Part shown: positions 52,314 through 62,328 of the stretch, one piece after another
Layout of the letters: each line of letters begins with the position of its first letter
Position numbering within the stretch: position 1 is the first letter of the stretch
Source of the DNA: Apteryx mantelli
Taxonomy: Eukaryota; Chordata; Aves; Apterygiformes; Apterygidae
Assembly (NCBI RefSeq): GCF_036417845.1
Contig: NC_090020.1
Location: forward strand, 35,262,425-35,326,424
DNA: 64,000 nucleotides
Direction of reading: 5' to 3'
Program-made: the position numbers and the translations under genes
The notes under the pieces: generated by a model
Seen by the model: the letters and a program-made list of their open reading frames with translations, nothing else
Told to the model about the DNA's origin: nothing
Databases searched by the model: none

Positions 52314-53448
52314 GCTGGGGCTTCGCGCTGCGGGCCGAGATACCCTTACCTGTCCCGCAAGTCCCGGGCGAGTCACGTTCAGCGACGGCTCCTCCCTTTT
52401 GACGAGGGAAATAAGAGTCCGTCTAAAGCCAGGTCATGTGCTGTGATGTCAGCTTTATTAACCTGTGTTGGATCCCGAGGTTTCGTCACCGCAAAGGGGT
52501 AATAGGGAGCTCTGTTTCCTCTCGCTTGGGTATTAGAAGACCTTTTAACTATTATGAGAAGTATTTAGATGCTTCCTACCTCTCAGTTCACTACATGCGT
52601 ACAAACGGAGTATTTTCAAATAACGTTGCACAGAGAGTAAAGACTGTGTCTACTAATAAGCCATGAGAACTCGGTCTAGCACATGAACTGTCAGGACTAA
52701 AGTGTTGACCGGAGAGCTCGGAAGGCCTGTGTGTGGCTGCGGGGAGAGGCTTTCCTCCTGCCCGCTCTCGCTCCATCTTGATATATCATTGGAGTCAAGT
52801 CATCCGTTTCCCTGAGACTGCCCAGTTGTTCACAGCAGAGTACAAAAGTATTTACAGAATCAGATTTTTTTTTGGTTTTCTGGAATAATAATTATTAATT
52901 TTAAAGGCCTTTTTGTATTTTATGTTTTATATCTATTTTGTGAATGTGTAACAGCCTATATACTCGCTAAGTGTAGCATGCTGTGCAAATTTGTCTTCTA
53001 CAATATGCTACAGTTCAACAAGCATTCTCTTCCAGCAAAGTTGCACGTGTTGTTTTGAAAAATTGTATTTCTCTTTTTTATGTGACCTTTCTTAAAGCTC
53101 TGTGTTTTGCTCAATCTAGACATCAGCATTTTAAGAGGAACACTGGATACCATGAACTAAATAGATATGCAAAATTCAGTTGTGTAGAGATTAGTAAACT
53201 GGCATATATTATTTAAAATGACTTCTCACAGGCTGCCCAAGCTAATTTCCTTGTCGAGTTTCATGCTTTCCTTCCACTTTCTTATTCCTGTAGCCTACAG
53301 GCTTTTAGAAAACCTTTCATTTCTTTAAGAGTAGGCAGTGCTATGAAATATAGGTAATATCTTGGGTCCTTTGAGGTCCTGACAATTTTTCTATTGACCT
53401 GAAAACAGGGATTTCATTCCTTACAGTCTTTTTTGTTTTTTTTAACAG

Positions 53449-53501
53449 GCTGCAAGATGCTCAAAATTTTTGGCATTCAGACAGCTTCCTTAGCTAGCAA
53501 G
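53449..53501 (+). other. Candidate exon with possible start codon
   Basis: A 53-base block flanked by a strong acceptor (long T-rich tract, then AACAG) and donor G|GTACGAAT. It contains ATG at 53457-53459 with A at -3, giving MLKIFGIQTASLASK to the donor, phase 0. That phase is compatible with the tentative exon at 58928-58959, whose phase 2 end fits the kelch-like exon at 59412. The peptide itself is not recognised. It may be a non-coding exon, or not an exon at all. Confidence 0.35.
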
Positions 53502-54063
53502 GTACGAATGTATAAGTCTAATACATCAGCTTTTGTAAACTGATCGCAGGTTTCAATTTGTATAAGAAGAATTGCTTGAAGTCACCATTGTATTTTGAGA
53601 ATTTCAGCATTAAAATAATTTCCATTATGTACTTAATCCAATTTGGATCCAAATCAGTAGAAAGTCTTCTAGCATCTTTGATGGCTATTGATTCAGGCCC
53701 AATAAAGAAGCTACTTGTAATTTCATATCATAATGTTATGGCCTTCTCTGATACAGAATTTAAAGTTGGAAGGTTTTCTCCCAGAAGATTTTGCATTTGC
53801 CTTATTTCTTTGTCTGTTTCTTATACAGTGGTCTTACTAATGCTTGAGCTTTCTAAATTAAATCTTGTTTCACTGAAGGAGATAAGAATTTTGTTATTGA
53901 TTTAAACATACTAGAGCTTTATCCTTTGTCTTTGGTATAGCACAAGTTAAGTACATACTATTCATCTTCTTTAAATTAGGGCCAAGTTATTCAGCAGCTT
54001 GTAGAATAAGACCTGTCTGTTTATATAAGGACATAAAGTACCCATAAGGCTTGTCACTGGAAT

Positions 54064-54163
54064 ATCACAGAATCGCAGAATGGTTGAAGTTGGAAGGGAC
54101 CCCTGAAGATCATCTAGTCCAACCCACCTGCTCAAGCAGGGTCACCTGGTGCATGTTGCCCAG
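54064..54163 (-). mobile_element. Avian CR1 LINE 3' fragment
   Basis: Antisense CR1 3' end, recognisable from 'cacagaatcgcagaatggtt', 'ggaagggacccctgaagatc' and 'catctagtccaacccacctg'. This is among the least diverged repeats in the window and the clearest sign of a bird genome. Confidence 0.9.
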
Positions 54164-54459
54164 TAGAAGAGACTTGTTACGGACATTTGCAGTTTGGTCA
54201 GAAAGTCTGTTCATTCCATGAGCAAGCTCCTTTCATGAAAAACAGTTTGTCTTCAACTCATATATGCTTAAATCTGGATTTATTAGCCATATCATAATAG
54301 AGTGAAATGTGAGGTGAAAATTGGTCTTTTTTTGTTGGTGGTTCAGTGTATCAGTCCCATTTTTTTGTTGCCTGCCATCTTGAGCAAAGTATATAATATT
54401 TGTTAAGAATTGGTTAAACAAATAATTGGAAACAAAAAGAAGGAGTAAGTAGTCAGTTT

Positions 54460-55470
54460 ATGAAGAGAGGTTACCAGCAGAGTTCCCTTAGATTCTGTGC
54501 TCCATGCTATTTGGAATATTCTTAAGCCATATTCTTCAGTGATGTGGAGGAGAGGATTAATAATGAAGAGATTAAGTTTATTACAGAATGCTATTGGGTG
54601 TGATCAGAACAATCAGGAGTAGTAGAAGAATATCATGAACGTGAGTGAATGGGAAAATGTCAGCTGAAATTAACTGTTGATGAATGACGATCATTCATCT
54701 AAGGGAAAGGAATTCTAATTAGCCATTGGGTGTGTAGAGCTCTGAAGTAGCTATTCCTACTTACGAAAGAGATGTTAGAAACCTTGTAGGTACTTTTCTG
54801 AATGCTCATCAGTGTTCAAAAAGAAATATAGAAATTTAGGAAATATTAGGAAACATGAGAAAAAAATTGAAAATGTCAACATATCAAGAATCTGTGAATT
54901 ATCTGTGCTGTAAAATCCTCAAAAAATAATAAAACTAAAATAAATGCAAAACATGGAGACAAGGATGAGCAGAGTCATGGAATGGCTTCAGTATGTGGAA
55001 GATGACTAAGGGAAGGGAAGAATATGACAGAAGTCTATAAAATTGTGACTGATATGGAGAAAGTGGCTAAGTTACCGTTACTTGCTATTTTCTTGTTATG
55101 CAGAAGTGCATACACTAAATAAAATGATCAGGTAACAAGTTTAAAACAACAGAAGCAAGTATTTTCTCAGGCAAAGTGGCATTAAATTCTGGAACTCATT
55201 TCCACCGGATCTTTTGGTTCAAAAGCATAAGTGGTTTAAAAGGCAGTTACACAAATTCATGGAAGAAAACTCCATTAAGGGCTATTAAGCAACAGAAAAT
55301 CCCTAAGCTGCAGATTGCTAGAAGCTGGGTGAATTTATTGAAAGAAGGATCAGTCTGCTGTTGCTCATTTTTTCCACTCTTTCTGTAAGTATCCACTAAT
55401 ATCTCAGAGGCAGGATACTGGAATAGGTGGAAGTTTGGTATAGCTTGTATATCTGTTCTTATATTTTAAG
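54460..55470 (+). mobile_element. Degraded ancient CR1-like LINE
   Basis: A diverged copy of the type of CR1 common in turtles, crocodilians and birds. It begins near 'gaggttaccagcagagttcc' (a reverse-transcriptase-region phrase) and passes through 'gatatggagaaagtggctaa', 'attaaattctggaactcatt' and 'ggcaggatactggaataggt', ending near 'tctgttcttatattttaagg'. Frames are broken throughout, so no protein is expected. Open frames inside it are remnants. Confidence 0.65.
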
Positions 55471-57424
55471 GCTCAGATCTTGCCAGTCTTATAGACCGAA
55501 AATCTTTGAAACAGAAATCACAACAGCACTCTCAGGCTAAATTTGCAAGTATCCAGTGACAGGTCTGAGAGAAGTATGATGGCCCCATTTGTATCAATGG
55601 GTATATGCTCTCTAGCTAATTGATGATAATTTGTAGGTCAACACTGATAGCCATAACTACTGATCAAAGAAATACGAAAGATCATGTAATGATTTACACG
55701 GTCTTCAGAAAGTAACATTATTGGTTGTGGCCAGCTGGGTGGAGCTTGAGAAAGTGCTCTGTACAGTTGTTTTGGCAGGATGCTGGTGAATATGCTCTTA
55801 CTAAATGAGTTGTCAACAAAAACAGCTTGAGGGCTTCTATCAGTGAAGCAGTAGCGCGTGCGAGAGGCCGGCCACTTTGTTCTGCAGGGTAGACACTCAC
55901 CATGGCTTCTGCGTTCAGTCCCAGCTATGTATTACAATAAAGTGAACTATAGATATTACAGACCTGAAAAACCCCCTGCCCTCTGCTTGCTCCATACATC
56001 ACAGTCTCCTGGCAAAAAGAGTTTAGACTTGAGGAGTCATCTTTCCTCTTCAGTTTCTTCGTGTTATAAAAGGCAAGAGGAACAAAGCCAGTGGAAGGTG
56101 CCAGTAATGCAATTTGCCTGTGCACACAGACAGAACTCATTCTTGGGCTGCTCAAATTCATTATAACCTAGTCCCCACCAGTCACTGTTCCCAGGTAACA
56201 CTGCTAAGCAGGTAACATGCTGCCGTGAGATTTTCCTTTACAGTCTTGGGCCCCCTTATAATTTATTAATTTCCGTGACCACAGACAACTTTGATGGAAA
56301 TCCTTGCAGTCTGGGTGATCCAAGGACCATTGACCTACACTACTTCTGCATTGTACTTTTCTATCTATAAATCTCTTACCTTTCTCACAGCTGGATGCTT
56401 GTATTTTTTCCACAGTGTTACTCCAAGCTTGCTCAGAGTTCTTCCAGATAACAGATAGTATTCCTGTATACATCAACCCTTTATTACTGATAAGGTAGTC
56501 CTAATGGTAGCAAGGATAGAATACTTTAGGGAAAAAAATGGTGCCAGCAAAACCCAAAAGTCTCCAGCTCTTATTTTATGGTCTTTACTAACAGAAAATA
56601 TTCAGGGTAATAGTAAGAAACAGATCAAATCCTATCACATAGCTATTAAAAAGGAGTCCCGCTAGATGGGGTTATAGTTTCAAATGAAGAGCATTTTTTT
56701 AATCTGGCTTGAGGACAGATCTTTTTTGCTTCTTATTTTGTTCAAGTTACTTACCTAATTCTGTGCAGTTAGAATAGCTTCTTTTTATCTCTTCTGTTGG
56801 TAATCTAGAATTTTTTGAGCTTTCTTAATTATTTCATAGTCTTTCAGCCTAAGCTATTTTAGGTTTAATTGAGTAAATTACTGAAGTGTTCTGAGCAGTC
56901 TTGCCACTTCAGTGGCCAAACTACAGTATGTTTTTGTTTAGCAGGGTTTTTCTTCTCTGCACCCAGCACTACTCTAATACCAGTCATTATTTTATATGCT
57001 TCCCATATATCATTTAGAAAAAAATCCCAGCACAAATCATCTTTATTTGGAATTAGTAACATAGTTGGTGCCATCATCTATGATCTGTTTGGAAGAGAGA
57101 TTTTATTTTTTTATTTGTTTTTATGAGCAAAGACTGGTTAGCACAGGGGTGCCCTATAACTGGGTTCAAATGTTCCATCATTTAAGAAATAAATAATTAT
57201 GTTAAATTTAAATAATAATTACGTTCTTAGGTCCTTGTTATTGCTTAGTTTCAAAAGGAGCTTCTCGTATGAGAATGAATCAAATATAGTAATACTAAAA
57301 GGAAGAAGGCGCACACACAAATCATATGAAGACAAATTAAGATTATTAGGCAAAATTAATTTTTGGCATTGCCTGATTTGTGATTATTTTTAAAACTTAA
57401 TATTATGGTGCCATATTTATTGTT
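55471..57424. other. Non-coding region, nothing recognised
   Basis: No exon with paired splice sites and recognisable peptide was found. A 102-codon plus-strand frame (55858-56166) and a 90-codon minus-strand frame (56476-56204) have no domain-like content. Confidence 0.5.
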
Positions 57425-57430
57425 ATTGTG
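57425..57430. repeat. Target-site duplication (ATTGTG), left copy
   Basis: The 6-bp ATTGTG directly before the LTR is repeated directly after it at 57806-57811. Six base pairs is typical of avian alpha- and beta-type retroviral integrations. Confidence 0.85.
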
Positions 57431-57805
57431 TGTGGAAGAATGCTTAAGTGAAAAAGGGCATGATCTCTTAGAAGTGAGCAGTCCTGTCTTCACAATGGAG
57501 GGAGGATCCCTGCAGCTATGTGAACTGTCCTTGAGCATTCCTAGACCATTACAGAAGGGGAAGGCAAGTATGGTAAACAGGTAAAGGAGGGGGCCGACAA
57601 GCCCCTCCACGGGAACAGCAACTTTGCACCAATCGTGTATTCGCTTTAGGCACGTGAACAGAGTCTGTAAACCAATCATACAGCTATTGCTAGCACATGC
57701 TCTATCGCCTGTCTATATATACTCTGTGTAAGCTCTAATAAAGGGAGAACGACCATACTCGCATTGAGACTCATCATTACTCCGGGTCCGTCTCCCACTC
57801 CGACA
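57431..57805 (+). mobile_element. Solo LTR of an avian endogenous retrovirus
   Basis: A 375-bp element beginning TGTGG and ending CCGACA, so it has TG...CA ends, flanked by perfect ATTGTG duplications. It contains a TATA-like box (57713-57720), an AATAAA poly(A) signal (57737-57742) and a U5-like tail in plus orientation. No primer-binding site or internal gene region adjoins it, so it is a solo LTR left by recombination between the two LTRs of a provirus. The exact duplication suggests a fairly young insertion. Family name not assigned; an ERVK-like or alpharetrovirus-like group is plausible. Confidence 0.88.
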
Positions 57806-57811
57806 ATTGTG
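57806..57811. repeat. Target-site duplication (ATTGTG), right copy
   Basis: Exact direct repeat of 57425-57430 at the 3' edge of the solo LTR. Confidence 0.85.
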
Positions 57812-58927
57812 CTGGGCACACTTTCATTCTTACATCAATTTAAGTAATAATTATATTAATGCCTTTGAATTTTTGCTTTAAGAATGGTGAGAGACATCTC
57901 AAGGGTCATTCCCGCTCTTAATATAATGAAGTTATTTGAAATTAATTAGTGCTAAATCGCTCATATCTACCATTTTTAAAACAAAGAATACCAAATGAAA
58001 TTATCTTTTACAAGGACAGCAAAAAAAGGCAGGGGGGGAATGGAAAGGGACAGGAAGACATGGAAATTAAAAGTAATCTAGTGATAAACTCAATGTTGTG
58101 ATTTGCACCAATTGTAAGAGGTACTGGGAAAATAAACAATTTATGTTTTTATGATCTAAAACATATCAAAGCCCTGTTTTCACAAAGTGCTTTGACAGGT
58201 AGCTTCCCTAGTCAGAGTTTGAGCTCTCATTTGGTATAAATCCTGAAAGCTGAAGCAGTGTAAAGCCTTAATGTAAATTATGTACTCTCATGGTCTTTCC
58301 ATGTACATGCAATAGCAGGGACATCTCTTGATAACTATCCATATTTATCGATCAAGTTCTAATAATTATCTGGGAGTCCCAAATTACCAGTCTCATTTGT
58401 ATAGGAAAATAAAGAGAAGACTATATTGGAGAGCTGAGTTTCTAGTATTACGAAGAAACAAACAGGATTTTTTCTTTAATTTCTGTGGTCTGAATTGCTT
58501 TTGAAAATCAGAACTGTATACAAAAGGAACAATTAAGTTTAGTATAATCCATTTACAGCCAGCAAGCTTTTTCTGGAACAATTATACTGTGTGGAATGAA
58601 AATCCCAAACTGTTTCAGTATGTTACTCTTTCATTTACAATAAATTCCTGGGTTTAGACCCAAATTTCTGGTTTGCTCCTTTGTAGGAATTCCAAATATG
58701 ATGATATAGTTACTTGATAATGGAGATAATCAATTGTATAGAGTAGATAAGGTTAATTATTCTTAAAATTAACAACGAGTATAGCTACCAATCAACTGAT
58801 GCAACTTTTCTCTAGTATAATCTAATAATAATATAAAATACTTTTGTTTACTGTAGTGCCACACTACAGACATATCAGCATGAACGCAGAGGTCTCAGTT
58901 ATCTGTGTAACTTGCCATGTGTTTCAG

Positions 58928-58959
58928 CAACCCGGAAATAGTGCTGCATCATCAAGCAA
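58928..58959 (+). other. Tentative small exon before the kelch-like exons
   Basis: Between a TGTTTCAG acceptor and a weak GTGTGC donor is a 32-base open block reading QPGNSAASSS plus two bases. Its phases (0 in, 2 out) join the candidate exon at 53449-53501 to the exon at 59412. With such a short block and weak donor, chance is a real alternative. Confidence 0.2.
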
Positions 58960-59411
58960 GTGTGCATCTTTTTTCAGTGTACCTTGTGTCATAGCAACTG
59001 CTACCAAGGCAGATAAAGAATGAATTGGAGCTGGATAAATTAGGCCAGAGTTGAGTTTCTGACAACACACTGAACCTACAGAAAGACATTACACTAAGAG
59101 TGAAAAAAAACAGGCGCAACAGGTGAGTGGAATATGAGTTGAAGGAAAAAAGAAAAATAACAAAAGGTTATTTTTGACTTGCCTTCTGACTTGCTGATTG
59201 TCAGTCTTTAAACTTTTTATTTTTAGCTTGAAAACTGTCATAAATACAGTGCTTTAATGTATGAAAGAATAGCCACAGACATAATAAACAGTGGTTGCTT
59301 TCTTCTAAATCCCTTTTTAAGTAAAATAATCAAGATCACTGATTCATCCACTGAATGAATTTCAGAATGTTCTTGCAGAACCTTTTTAATAATATGTGTT
59401 TTTCCCCATAG

Positions 59412-59480
59412 CTTAAAGGTGGCATTAGCAAGTGGACACTCAATTACAGAAGAGGTCACTGGAGACCCTCCAAGCCATAG
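59412..59480 (+). pseudogene. Kelch-like exon block 1
   Basis: Acceptor TTTTTCCCCATAG, donor GTATGT; 69 bases, one leading base, then 22 codons, then two bases of an Arg codon. It reads 'VALASGHSITEEVTGDPPSH'; the PPSxRHGH context is a blade boundary in kelch proteins. Confidence 0.5.
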
Positions 59481-60769
59481 GTATGTTATATTTATCTCCC
59501 TTTTGCTTGTCAAATGCCTTCCAATTGTATGTCTGCATGTACACTATAATTCGGCTTTGATGAGACTTTTGTTTGTCTTGTTACACTTGTTTCAACATAA
59601 GAGTAAGTTTAACATTAATTAAAAATCCTGTGGCTCTCACATGAGAAATAAGTTGTTATTCTGATCATTTGTGGTTATTTTTGAGATCACACATATAGTA
59701 CAGTTATTACACAAATAAGGAGTTTATCATCATGGTTTGATCAAAATCTGATTTTGTTTGCTTCCAAAAATTTACCTGCTCTTACCACTACTCAAGTTGA
59801 GTGACACTCAAACATAACGTATTGAAATAATGTGTAAGTACACATCTGGAATAATCTTGAATGCATAAACAGTTGGCAGAGTGGTTTGGGGCCCCTCTAG
59901 ATGAAGAATGCCATAGGCATTCTTATTATTTTGCTTCATAGGTTGCAACAGAATAGCTTGCTAGCCTCCAGGAAAATTCTGCAACGCTTTTTTAGCTATT
60001 TTTATATCTACCTTTTATAAAATAGATATGGTGTTTAGCAGATGCTTAGTTTATGTGAAGATCTTTAAGATTTGATAATAAAAATATCTAGAAGCACCTT
60101 TCTCACTAATATTTTTTATCTTTTTGTTGGCTTAGCCATTTTGAATGTATACATTTTATTGGGTTAAAATTATTGAATTGGCTACTGTGCAAATAAAAAG
60201 CTAACAACTGACGAAAAGTTTACCACCTAAGGTCTTATTCCTTAAATAAAGAATTTGTGCATGTCCTCTACTAATTCTATGCCTGGGTCCTTTGCCACAC
60301 TGGGACACCGAGGTCCATTTCCCACCAGAGGATGCTTACAGCCAAACTGAGATCAAGGAGATGCCATTTAGCAGAAATGTTCAGATATGTTCACTGGATC
60401 AGGCTGTGAGCTTTCAAAAAGGCAAGTGCTAGAACTGCAGAAGAATTTAAGGTGAGAACCTGAAAATTAAGAATCTGTTCCCAGAAAAGTGATTCCAAGT
60501 ACCTCTTTTGGTCATGGAGGTTTTCTGTGCTGTCAACAGGCAAAGTTACACTTCCAAATGGCAACCCAGGCTTCCCATGTTCTGAACAAGGATGTATGTA
60601 GAGTTATCTAAGAGGGGTCACTATGTAGAGAAGAGCACTACACTTGAGGTGCAGCCATTCACTGAGAACATACAGAGATGAATCCTTTCTATTGGCAGGC
60701 AGCTACATTCACAGGACTCACCTTCTTTAATGTAGTGGTGGCAACACATCTCCATTTTAACTAATGCCT

Positions 60770-60875
60770 AGCAGAGCACTTCTCAGGAAGTGACTGATTT
60801 GAGTTCAATTCCCTACTCAGGCTAAGGAGGTTCAAATCCATCTCTTCTGCTACCTAGGCATCCTAAGTTACGCCG
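60770..60875 (+). mobile_element. Possible ancient tRNA-derived or amniote interspersed repeat
   Basis: A stretch around 'tttgagttcaattccctact' and 'aaggaggttcaaatccatct' resembles an old amniote repeat with 'ggttcaattccctgctctgcc'. The second phrase also looks like a tRNA B-box. Similarity is from memory and diverged, so edges and family are uncertain. It lies between kelch-like blocks 1 and 2. Confidence 0.35.
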
Positions 60876-60946
60876 TCAGATTAAGGGCAAAAAATGTGAA
60901 TAATTTCAGCAGGCCACATTATTCTCCATCTTCCTTTTCAGTTTAG

Positions 60947-61019
60947 ACATGGACATGCTTTGGCAGTGACAGGCAACAGAGCATTCATGTTTGGAAGCTG
61001 TTCCATTGATAACACCTTT
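60947..61019 (+). pseudogene. Kelch-like exon block 2
   Basis: Acceptor TTTTCAGTTTAG (the second AG is needed for frame), donor GTAAGT; 73 bases. It completes Arg, then reads HGHALAVTGNRAFMFGSCS and IDNTF, phase 0 at the end. This is the clearest kelch blade in the window. Confidence 0.6.
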
Positions 61020-61349
61020 GTAAGTATAACTGGTTTAGGCTTGTTATACTTTATTAAATTTGCTGTAAAACTGTGTTCAGTGATATCTTTTAAAGCCTTT
61101 TGTTTTCAGTCTTCAGTACTACTAGATTTCTTTTTTCTAATCTGAATATTTACTAGTCATTGTAGAGGGATTCCTTGCATCGTGTGCTGCTGTGTATTCC
61201 TGTTCTTCACCCACTCCTCCCTTGGTAACAATTTATGTTTTATTTCTTGTATCAGTCACTTGTGATATCTTAAACACCTCTTTAATTTAAAAAACAGTCC
61301 TTACTATGGTGTCATTATTAACGTCCTGTAAATAAAAATATCAGCTTCA

Positions 61350-61351
<2 letters not shown>

Positions 61352-61392
<41 letters not shown>

Positions 61393-61407
61393 CCCCCCCC
61401 CCCCCCC
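61352..61407. repeat. (CT)19 followed by poly-C (18 bp)
   Basis: About nineteen CT units run straight into eighteen C, followed by AG and the kelch-like block 3. On the plus strand it is a pure pyrimidine tract of 56 bases, so it can act as the polypyrimidine tract of that exon. Confidence 0.95.
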
Positions 61408-61409
61408 AG

Positions 61410-61436
61410 GATGATCAGCCTTCTACATGTTGACAA
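61410..61436 (+). pseudogene. Kelch-like exon block 3, frame broken
   Basis: Acceptor is the CT/C microsatellite plus AG; donor GTGAGA. The 27 bases begin as DDQ in the frame arriving from block 2 but must read FYMLT in the frame required by block 4. One base is missing between them, and both straight readings contain TGA. Confidence 0.4.
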
Positions 61437-62249
61437 GTGAGATATTATTAATCTTTTCTAGCTGGCAAAATACTCACAGATTTATTTCTCCCTCTGGATT
61501 TGCACATATTTCACAATAATAGGACAGTCATTTGTGCTGTATATGAAGTGTTATCACCACAGAATTAGTGAAGTGTTGCTGAGAGCAAGATTGAGATGGT
61601 TTAACAACCATTTAAAAATTACAAAATCTTTTATATTCTGCTGTTTCATGTGTATATAGAAATAAAAGCTGTGTAATTATAATTCCCTGTGGTTTTTAAT
61701 TTACTTCATGTGATCAATTAGTGTCTGCTCTCTCCATATGATAGTTTATTTAGATGTATTTTACAGTCATTATTTGCTAACCTGCTGTATTTGTATGTGC
61801 ATCTAGAAATATTTCATGTTATTAGAACAGTTTACTGTTGCTGCTAGATATCTAGGATATAGAATGCCTTTTTCATAATCCCTTTTTTAAAATATAATTG
61901 AATTTTGGATTTTTCTGCAAGAGTTTTGCAGAGAAACTTGACTTGTTTTGGAAAAGACTGGGCAGAAGGATAGTGAACTATGTGCTCACAATGTTTTTCT
62001 TCCTAGAAGATGAATAGTTCACTTCGTTACCAGAAGCAGCCATGTCACAGGATGTAGCATATTCTCTTCCAAATAAAATAAAATTATGATGATGATAATA
62101 AGGTGAAATGATTATGGGAAAAATAATGGAAGTATACCATGTAAGCTGTTTCAGTCACCATCTTTCCTCGTTTTTCAGTTTGTTTATCCAAATACATTAA
62201 ATGGAATACTGCTAGATGTTAATAGTCTAACGTTCTTATTTATCAGCAG

Positions 62250-62328
62250 TCACTCTCACTGATTTGACCTGGGAGAGGATACTGCAGCAGGGACATATTC
62301 CTTGTAGTGGAGAAGAACATACATTTTG
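62250..62328 (+). pseudogene. Kelch-like exon block 4
   Basis: Acceptor TTATCAGCAG, with two possible AG three bases apart; donor GTAAGC. The 79 bases read TLTDLTWERILQQGHIP then CSGEEHTF and two bases of the next codon. Trp-Glu followed by a Gly-x-x-Pro and x-x-H-T is standard for a kelch blade end and the start of the next. Confidence 0.55.

Larger units (their letters stand above)
51480..52400. promoter_or_regulatory. CpG-island promoter of MFSD14B, probably bidirectional
   Basis: A dense run of CpG and GC-rich sequence in AT-rich surroundings, spanning MFSD14B exon 1 and its upstream region. Within 250 bp upstream of the start are a GC box (about 52034-52042, GGGCGGGG type), a palindromic E-box TCACGTGA (52061-52068), a CRE-like TACGTCA (about 52104-52110) and two ETS-like CCGGAA/CCGGAAG sites (about 52121-52138). 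No TATA box is seen for MFSD14B, as usual for such promoters. Plus-strand exon-like sequence beyond 53.4 kb suggests divergent transcription, but this is inference. Confidence 0.8.
59412..62328 (+). pseudogene. Kelch-repeat gene fragment, apparently frameshifted
   Basis: A chain of small plus-strand blocks: 59412-59480, 60947-61019, 61410-61436 and 62250-62328. Each has AG before and GT after. Joined, the first two read '...TGDPPSHRHGHALAVTGN' then 'RAFMFGSCSIDNTF', the last two '...FYMLT' and 'LTDLTWERILQQGHIPCSGE'. The HGHALAV...FMFG and LTWERI...EHTF patterns are typical of kelch beta-propeller blades as in RABEPK- or KLHDC-type proteins; I cannot name the gene. The usual Gly-Gly of the blade is Gly-Ser here. 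The 27-base third block cannot keep both flanking frames: one base appears missing. No convincing further blade was found to 64000, nor a certain 5' part. A pseudogene, a sequencing slip at the adjacent microsatellite, or a live gene with an exon I mis-drew are all possible. Confidence 0.5.

Noticed and set aside
51338..52502. Several long open frames on both strands of the CpG island (up to 208 codons)
   Set aside because: GC-rich sequence lacks stop codons, so long frames are expected. They are Ala/Arg/Pro/Gly-rich with no domain. Only the minus-strand segment 51917-51771 joins to the MFSD14B exons.
53558..53905. 115-codon plus-strand open frame after the candidate exon
   Set aside because: No recognisable motif, begins after a donor site, and composition matches intronic AT-rich DNA.
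55176..55388. 70-codon open frame
   Set aside because: Lies within the degraded CR1-like LINE and represents its remnant, not a host gene.
55858..56166. 102-codon plus-strand open frame
   Set aside because: No domain, no upstream promoter or acceptor that improves it, and the overlapping minus-strand frame is equally open.
59412..62328. Naming the kelch-like chain RABEPK, KLHDC1 or KLHDC2
   Set aside because: The blade phrases are generic. The residues seen do not match what I recall of those proteins beyond the common kelch pattern.
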